Shown: piece after piece, positions 59,422 to 64,000 of the stretch | How positions within the stretch are numbered: position 1 is the first letter of the stretch | Layout: the number at the start of each line of letters is the position of its first letter | Origin: Bartonella vinsonii subsp. arupensis OK-94-513 | GTDB lineage: Bacteria > Pseudomonadota > Alphaproteobacteria > Rhizobiales > Rhizobiaceae | Assembly: GCF_000278235.1 (NCBI RefSeq) | Contig: NZ_JH725037.1 | Location: 976,467 to 1,040,466, forward strand | Direction: 5' to 3' | DNA: 64,000 nt | Translations under genes and position numbers: made by a program | Notes under the pieces: model-generated | Told to the model about the DNA's origin: nothing | Databases searched by the model: none | The model's input: the letters and a program-made list of their open reading frames with translations, nothing else

Positions 59422-60585
59422 CTATAAATATTTTCGTAACCACCCAATTGTTATTTCATAGAATGCATCTTTTACTTTTGTAAAGAAACTTCCCTTCTGA
59501 ACATTTTTTCCAGCAAAAACTGGTTTTTCAAGAAGAACTTTTTTATCTGTTAAAATTTGAATAACACCAACCGGTTGTCCTGAAATAACAGGAGCTTTTA
59601 GTGGTCCACGATATTTAATTTTTGCTTCAATATTCATTTTTTTTTCATTCGAAAGCATAAAACTTATGGGCTCTTTAACAATAAGAGGAACAGAATTGCG
59701 CACTCCACCATAAACAGAAGCGTGACCAATTGATTCTCCTTTTGTAAAAATCGTTTTAAGATCAAAGGCTGTCATTCCCCATTGAAGAATGCGTTCTACT
59801 TCTTTTGTATACCTTTTATCATCTTGCAAACCATTTATTGCTAAAAAAAGACGTCGATGATCTTTATAAACCGTAGCAACTATTGACCTCCCCTCTTTTT
59901 TACTGTAGCCAAAACCAAATCCTTCAACACCAATTTCTTTAAAAATAAGAGAATTTTTGTTCCGTTGAAAAATCTTATTCCAAGTAAAATCAGGTTCACG
60001 GTAAAGCGCATAATAATCAGGATATTCATGAACAATATGACGCGCTAATGTGATCATATCACGCAATGTCACAAATTGTCCTTCTTCAGGAAGACCTGTT
60101 GCGTTAACAAAGTGGCTATGCAACAATCCAAGTGTTTTGGCTCTCTCATTCATGAGTTTTGCAAAATCAGCCTCGCTCCCGGCTATTCCTTCAGCAAGGA
60201 TAATCGCTGCGTCATTCCCATTAACAATAATTACCCCCCGCAAAAGATCGAAAACACTAATTTCTGCTTTCACTTCTGCAAACATCGTGGTTGTACCGGA
60301 AGGTGCTCCACCTTTTCGCCAAGCATTTTCACTTACCTTGAACTTCTGTGTACTACTTAACAAGCCTTCTTTTAATTGATGAAATACGACTTCAGCCGTC
60401 ATTAATTTTGTTAATGAAGCAGGAAAAAAAACAATATCACTTTGTTTTTTAAAAAGTATTGTATCTGTGTTATCATCTAATAGCAGTATTTGTGATGCAG
60501 AAATTTGAAAATTTTGTGCTCTTCCCTGCTCATCCAACCTTAACATACAAAGTAAGGTAAATAAAACCCTTAATACTGCACGCAT
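59422..60585 (-). CDS. D-alanyl-D-alanine carboxypeptidase family protein (PBP5/6-like), altered active site
   Basis: A peptidase S11 family protein, normally removing the terminal D-Ala of peptidoglycan stems. The 387-residue protein has a signal peptide (about 1-23), the catalytic SxxK as ASLTKLMTAE near residue 59, and a C-terminal PBP5-C-like beta domain with a final amphipathic helix. Two motifs deviate: the SxN position reads IIVNGNDAA (Asn for Ser), and the expected KTG reads VEGFGFGYS (GFG). The first Ser/Lys pair is intact. It may have low activity or act as a regulator. Located between rlpA and tmk. Confidence 0.85.
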   Translation of the reverse strand: MRAVLRVLFTLLCMLRLDEQGRAQNFQISASQILLLDDNTDTILFKKQSDIVFFPASLTKLMTAEVVFHQLKEGLLSSTQKFKVSENAWRKGGAPSGTTTMFAEVKAEISVFDLLRGVIIVNGNDAAIILAEGIAGSEADFAKLMNERAKTLGLLHSHFVNATGLPEEGQFVTLRDMITLARHIVHEYPDYYALYREPDFTWNKIFQRNKNSLIFKEIGVEGFGFGYSKKEGRSIVATVYKDHRRLFLAINGLQDDKRYTKEVERILQWGMTAFDLKTIFTKGESIGHASVYGGVRNSVPLIVKEPISFMLSNEKKMNIEAKIKYRGPLKAPVISGQPVGVIQILTDKKVLLEKPVFAGKNVQKGSFFTKVKDAFYEITIGWLRKYL

Positions 60586-60913
60586 ACGCCGATTCTCCCA
60601 TATCTAAGAATCAGCATAAAGAAGTGTTTTATAAAAGAAAAGATTTGTTTATTTCTAAAAGCTGGGAAGCACCTCAAACTTAGAACCAATTGTTCTTTCG
60701 CTCAGTTGCTCCAAAACAAACTAACATCTACTCTCATTTTTTCATTTCATACGCAAGATCTATTTTTAATAGTAGATAAAGAATAACAATTTTTCCAAGC
60801 ACATCTACCTTTAAAATGATAATCTTACTAAAAAAACACCTCTATTAACTACCTTGTAACTGGAAAATTATACAGTTTAGAAATAAAATTCCTTTTGCTC
60901 ACAATAACTTTAA
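60586..60913. other. Intergenic region between rlpA and the carboxypeptidase-like gene
   Basis: 328 AT-rich bases with no ORF, tRNA or clear hairpin. It could hold a promoter for the carboxypeptidase-like gene. Confidence 0.5.
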
Positions 60914-61801
60914 TCAGTTAATTGTTATTTTTTTACTCGGCTTATTCATAAAAGCTACTTGGTCAAGTAAAATCGGCTTATCAACCAAAACAGGACCAAT
61001 TTCCGGTAATCTTATTGAAAGTGTTTTGTTTAATTTTTTTTGTTCAATTGCAACTTCATCTAACCGCTTCTGACTTACTGCAGCAAATCTTACTGGCGTA
61101 ACGTTCTCTCTTTCTTTTTCTTTCTGGAGATTTGCCAACGCTAATGAAGATGGAGTGTCATTTCCTGACGTATAAGAAGCCATTAAGTAAGCAGCATCAT
61201 AATAGCCAACTGGCGCTTCAGAAATATACTCCACTTTAACATTTGCCACACCTGCACTTGCATAACCAAGTATTTCAGCGGCTTGTTTTGATAAATCAAT
61301 GATTCTCTCTTTCATAAAAGGACCACGATCGTTCACTCTAACAATGATAGAAGATCCATTTTTTAGATTAGTAACACGGGCATAACTGGGTAAAGGCATT
61401 GTGGGATGAGCAGCCGTCAAAAGATTCATATCATAGATCTCACCGTTTGCAGTTAAACGGCCATGAAAATCTGAGCCATACCATGATGCTTCTCCAACAC
61501 GTTTATAGGCTGGGTCATGTTGGGGATAATACCACTTCCCTTTGATTTGGTAAGGCTTGCCGACAATGGACCGCCCGCTTCTCTTTTCTTTTGATTGATT
61601 TTTCTCACTTGAATTTTTTTTAGAAAGAATAGCAGTCTTCACATCCGTTGGCTTATTATTATGATAAAAACTTTTTACTCCCAAATATGCTGTTTCACTT
61701 GCACAGCAAGATACTAATAACTGAGAAACAGCTATTACAGAAGCGAATTGAAATGTTGAATTAAGAATGGAAGTAAATTTTTCTTTGCTAATTAAAAGCA
61801 T
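60914..61801 (-). CDS. rlpA: RlpA-like lipoprotein, septal ring lytic transglycosylase family
   Basis: A lipoprotein of the RlpA family, lytic transglycosylases acting on peptide-free glycan at the septum. The 295-residue protein has a signal segment with lipobox-like LVSCC near residues 29-33. The double-psi beta-barrel domain spans about 98-195: EASWYGSDFHGRLTANGE, SYARVTNLKNGSSIIVRVND, RGPF and the conserved IDLSKQAAEILGY. No C-terminal SPOR domain is seen; the last 90 residues are unlike SPOR. Confidence 0.88.
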   Translation of the reverse strand: MLLISKEKFTSILNSTFQFASVIAVSQLLVSCCASETAYLGVKSFYHNNKPTDVKTAILSKKNSSEKNQSKEKRSGRSIVGKPYQIKGKWYYPQHDPAYKRVGEASWYGSDFHGRLTANGEIYDMNLLTAAHPTMPLPSYARVTNLKNGSSIIVRVNDRGPFMKERIIDLSKQAAEILGYASAGVANVKVEYISEAPVGYYDAAYLMASYTSGNDTPSSLALANLQKEKERENVTPVRFAAVSQKRLDEVAIEQKKLNKTLSIRLPEIGPVLVDKPILLDQVAFMNKPSKKITIN

Positions 61802-62673
61802 CTGTCAGCCCGCTTATTTCTATTGAGTATATACTGCAAAAAACACACCGCACCTTAGTGTATGCGATAGGGAAATTCACATTTCTAGATGATTCCCCTC
61901 GCGCGCTTACGCTATCTCGAAAAATTAACCCTAATCAAGAAATTAATATAATATTAACTATTTTATGAATTTTTGCAAGAAAAAAACACAGTGTAAATGA
62001 ATTTAAAAATAAGAAAATCAACATCTTAATAAAAGATATGCTCTCATAATATAAATTGTGAATAAGTAGGACGATTCTATATAAATGTTAAATCACTTTC
62101 ATAAATGCTAAAGCAACCGTAGCAATTATTGAGCGCTCCCAATAATTAGACATCAATTTTCTAAAATTTTGCAACATTCACACGTGAGTTATTCTGCTCT
62201 GAAATAATATGAGAAACTGAACTTAAGATAAGAAAAAGTACGGAAAGAAGATAGAATGACATGCAGAAGTTTCTAAAAATCGTCCTTACTGAATTTGATG
62301 AAATTTATAAAGGAGCTTGTTTCATTTATGACTAAGAGAATCAAAATAGTAATTATGTAAATTTATTTCAAATCTCTCTTATGTATTTATTTAATAGCAT
62401 TTGAGAGAGCAACAATCAGTCAAAAATTCTCATAGCTTCAATAGGTAAAGGGATGTGGAATTTTTTGGTATTGTATAAACTGTTCATTTATTTCGGAAAT
62501 AATTATTCGCTTTAAAACTTTAAAATAAGATTACTGGTTTCAGTACTCTTCTTAAAGGCACCAAATTTAAAAATTATTTGATTGGGATTCAAACAATTTT
62601 ATTAAAAACGTTTAGAACCCCATTTAAATGATTGACCTTTTGCAAGAACTTTGTAAAAAGGCATACTTAGTTT
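61802..62673. other. 872-base gap before tRNA-Ser
   Basis: No gene is supportable. Very AT-rich, with only short frames and no conserved hairpin. A promoter for tRNA-Ser should lie near the right end, but I see no confident pair. The stretch marks the boundary between core genome and the right-hand island. Confidence 0.5.
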
Positions 62674-62763
62674 GGAGGGGTGGCCGAGCGGTTTAAGGCA
62701 CCGGTCTTGAAAACCGGCGTGCAGGAGACTGTACCGTGGGTTCGAATCCCACCCCCTCCGCCA
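62674..62763 (+). tRNA. tRNA-Ser(TGA)
   Basis: A 90-base class II cloverleaf with encoded CCA: acceptor GGAGGGG/CCCCTCC, D-arm GGCCGAGCGGTTTAAGGC, anticodon stem CCGGT/ACCGG around CTTGAAA (anticodon TGA), a long variable arm (GCGTGCAGGAGACTGTACC), and T-arm GTGGGTTCGAATCCCAC. Its 3' end faces the att-like module and the integrase-bearing island. Confidence 0.97.
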
Positions 62764-62791
62764 CTTAGTTTTTACCAACCAATAACCTATT

Positions 62792-62870
62792 GATTTCACA
62801 TATGTTTTTTAAAGGTTCGGGATGTGTGAACAAAGGTTCGGGAATAGGATTTCGAATCATAACTCTACAA
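62792..62870 (+). repeat. att-like module downstream of tRNA-Ser (right copy)
   Basis: Beginning 28 bases after the tRNA-Ser CCA end: a 23-base AT-rich block (19 of 23 identical to the left copy), two copies of AAAGGTTCGGGA (62811-62822 and 62832-62843, spaced 21), and a 21-base sequence (62840-62860) identical to 2146-2126 on the minus strand. It lies between the tRNA and the island that carries the integrase, as expected for arm-type integrase sites. Confidence 0.6.
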
Positions 62871-62952
62871 AACGTATCTTGTTCTGCTAACTTCCTCTAT
62901 TAATTTTTTAAATTCTGCTAAGCCCTCTTATGAAAAACTACGGTTGTGTCTC

Positions 62953-62988
62953 TTGACATCAACTCGAAGTGTACTACATTGTAGTACA
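62953..62988 (+). promoter_or_regulatory. Promoter and palindromic operator of the antitoxin gene
   Basis: Perfect -35 TTGACA (62953-62958), 16-base spacer and -10 TACATT (62975-62980). The -10 lies inside a palindrome with eight-base arms (TGTACTAC-ATT-GTAGTACA, 62970-62988). A bound RelB-type dimer here would block polymerase, the usual autoregulation of relBE-type modules. Confidence 0.8.
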
Positions 62989-63009
62989 AATTAAATAGGA
63001 GATTTCGTA

Positions 63010-63291
63010 ATGGGAAAAATTCAAGCGCGCATACCTGATGAAGTCCAAGAGATTGCAAGTGCAGTTATTAAGTCCACAGGCTTAACTGTATCGGATGCAG
63101 TGCGCATGTTTATGACGCGCATTGCTAGAGATCGAGCTTTACCGCTTGATCTATTCCAACCCAATCCAGAAACATTACAAGCTATAGAAGATGCCGAAAT
63201 GGGACGCGTCGAACGCACATCATTAGAAGGTTTACGAACCATGATTCGCGAGGATAGAAGCGAAGCGCGTAAATCTGAAAAACGAACCTAA
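63010..63291 (+). CDS. RelB/DinJ family antitoxin
   Basis: A 93-residue antitoxin of the RelB/DinJ type. The N-terminal ribbon-helix-helix DNA-binding domain is visible (KIQARIPDEVQEIASAVIKS, then GLTVSDAVRMFMTRIARD), followed by the toxin-wrapping C-terminus rich in Arg and Glu (EDAEMGRVERTSLEGLRTM). A good AGGAG site and a palindromic operator lie upstream. Seven bases after its stop begins the YafQ-type toxin remnant. It appears intact, while its partner does not. Confidence 0.9.
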   Translation: MGKIQARIPDEVQEIASAVIKSTGLTVSDAVRMFMTRIARDRALPLDLFQPNPETLQAIEDAEMGRVERTSLEGLRTMIREDRSEARKSEKRT

Positions 63292-63298
63292 CCTTACT

Positions 63299-63457
63299 AT
63301 GCGAGAAATTGTCTATACCCGTTCATTCCGCCGCGACCTTAAGCGCGAAAGCAAAGGGAGATATGCTAATGTACTAGAGGAGGATTTGCTGTTTGTGGTC
63401 AAAGCATTAGCAGAGATAGAGCAAGAGATACAAAAGATCTCAACAAAAGCTGCTTAA
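63299..63457 (+). pseudogene. Truncated YafQ/RelE-type toxin gene
   Basis: The first 39 residues (MREIVYTRSFRRDLKRESKG and on to DLLFVVKALAE) match the N-terminus of YafQ-type mRNA interferase toxins paired with DinJ. The expected middle and catalytic C-terminus of about 50 residues is missing: after ALAE the frame reads IEQEIQKISTKAA and stops at 63457. The joint looks like an internal deletion or recombination with another gene end. Only 52 residues remain, so the RNase fold cannot form. Confidence 0.85.
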
Positions 63458-63535
63458 TCCCATATTGGGGTGTATTTCTTAAGTCTCCTTTGCACCCCCA
63501 CCCTTTCATAATTATAATAAGAAGGATCACTTTAA

Positions 63536-63811
63536 ATGAATGAAGAAAAATTAAAAGACTCAATAGAAAAAGTAAGTTTATTTGAACAAGCTTTACTATC
63601 AATGCGCTTGCAAAGGCTCGTCAATATACAAGACCTCTCAATTTATCTTGGAATGTCTATGACCTATATTAGAGAGCTTGTAAAAGCTGGTGCTTTCCCT
63701 AAACCAATACAGGAAGGGCGATATTTAAAATGGGATATCGTTGAAGTTGATCACTATATTGAAAGCAAAAAAGCAGAAAGAGACTCTATAGAATTATCAT
63801 CTCTATCGTAA
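63536..63811 (+). CDS. AlpA-like / excisionase-type HTH protein
   Basis: A 91-residue protein with a MerR-like helix-turn-helix of the AlpA/phage excisionase group: LVNIQDLSIYLGMSMTYIRE (residues 28-47) followed by the wing GAFPKPIQEGRYLKWDIVEV. The N-terminal 25 residues are a short helix. AlpA proteins activate or accompany an integrase in P4-type islands, and here it lies four bases from the convergent integrase stop. AAGGA precedes the ATG. Confidence 0.8.
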   Translation: MNEEKLKDSIEKVSLFEQALLSMRLQRLVNIQDLSIYLGMSMTYIRELVKAGAFPKPIQEGRYLKWDIVEVDHYIESKKAERDSIELSSLS

Positions 63812-63814
63812 CAA

Positions 63815-64000
63815 TCAACCCCCAGTCACAAAAGACGCCCACTGTTCTAAAAGAACACGGCGCTGTTCTAAAAAATCAGTCCTCATATAGGCTTTTGTGA
63901 CTGAATTCCCCACTGAATGAGACAAAGTAAATTCCGCAATTTCAAATGGTGTTGATGTTGTCTCTGCTATCCAATCACGAAGACTAGATCTGAATCCGTG
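63815..64000 (-). CDS. int: Tyrosine recombinase integrase (P4 type), C-terminal part
   Basis: The frame runs off the window; 61 residues and the stop are visible. The sequence starts HGFRSSLRDWIAETTS, which carries the conserved His-x-x-Arg of the catalytic box, then IAEFTLSHSVGNSVTKAYMR with the second His and the nucleophilic Tyr in TKAYMR, and ends in LEQWASFVTGG. This matches phage P4/CP4-type integrases, which insert at tRNA 3' ends. tRNA-Ser with an att-like module about 1.0 kb away is the likely target. It reads towards that tRNA. Confidence 0.92.
   Translation of the reverse strand, partial: HGFRSSLRDWIAETTSTPFEIAEFTLSHSVGNSVTKAYMRTDFLEQRRVLLEQWASFVTGG

Noticed and set aside
60050-60379. 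Two long plus-strand frames (109 and 94 residues)
   Set aside because: Both are antisense to the carboxypeptidase-like gene, whose family motifs are clear.
62602-62799. 65-residue minus-strand frame
   Set aside because: It is the antisense reading of tRNA-Ser and its flanks.
1-64000. CRISPR array, rRNA operon, complete insertion sequence, or reverse transcriptase
   Set aside because: No regularly spaced repeats, rRNA-like sequence, transposase frame or RT motif (YxDD context) was seen on either strand.

Overview
The window is a low-GC alphaproteobacterial chromosome segment, best matched to a Bartonella species. The evidence is an invasion-associated locus B (IalB) family protein, a Rhizobiales-type phosphatidylcholine synthase, the full 14-gene NADH dehydrogenase I operon followed by birA and RNase J, and a SUF cluster with two cysteine desulfurases. 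Species cannot be named from sequence alone. A core segment of about 60 kb (roughly 2.2-62.8 kb) is framed on both sides by mobile DNA.

Left edge (1-2.1 kb): the end of a prophage. It holds the C-terminus of a C-type-lectin-fold tail protein (Mtd-like), an unrecognised small protein, an endolysin with a C-terminal membrane segment, an overlapping Rz/Rz1-like spanin pair and a small one-TM protein. Then come tRNA-Val(TAC, minus) and tRNA-Asp(GTC, plus).

Core, plus strand (2.8-27.4 kb): nuoA-nuoN, birA, rnj, proS, lolC/lolD, sdhE and mfd. A gene-poor stretch of 1.5 kb follows with a decayed minus-strand gene, then an IalB-family gene that shares a terminator with the convergent rne. Next come an AMIN-domain amidase, PBP1A and prfB (with its +1 frameshift site), then minus-strand bcp, tyrS and an alpha/beta hydrolase. 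The SUF operon (cysteine desulfurase, sufB, sufC, sufD, sufS, sufT-like) occupies 41.2-47.7 kb. It is followed by the wreck of a type III DNA methyltransferase gene, sodC, two small membrane/secreted proteins, a UbiH/Coq6-type hydroxylase, pcs, an HIBYL-CoA-hydrolase-like enzyme and a small membrane protein. A minus-strand run (61.8 to 54.5 kb) reads rlpA, a D,D-carboxypeptidase-like gene, tmk, holB, metG, tatD and an MBL hydrolase: cell envelope followed by nucleotide/replication/translation functions.

Right edge (62.7-64 kb): tRNA-Ser(TGA), then an island end with a RelB/DinJ antitoxin preceded by a palindromic operator, a truncated YafQ-type toxin, an AlpA-like regulator, and the C-terminal 61 residues of a tyrosine integrase that runs off the window.

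The most unusual structure is the pair of att-like modules just downstream of tRNA-Val and tRNA-Ser. They share a 21-bp identical sequence in inverted orientation about 60.7 kb apart. Each carries two 11-12 bp direct repeats spaced exactly 21 bp, and both lie about the same distance from the tRNA end although the repeat sequences differ. No CRISPR array, rRNA or complete insertion sequence was seen.
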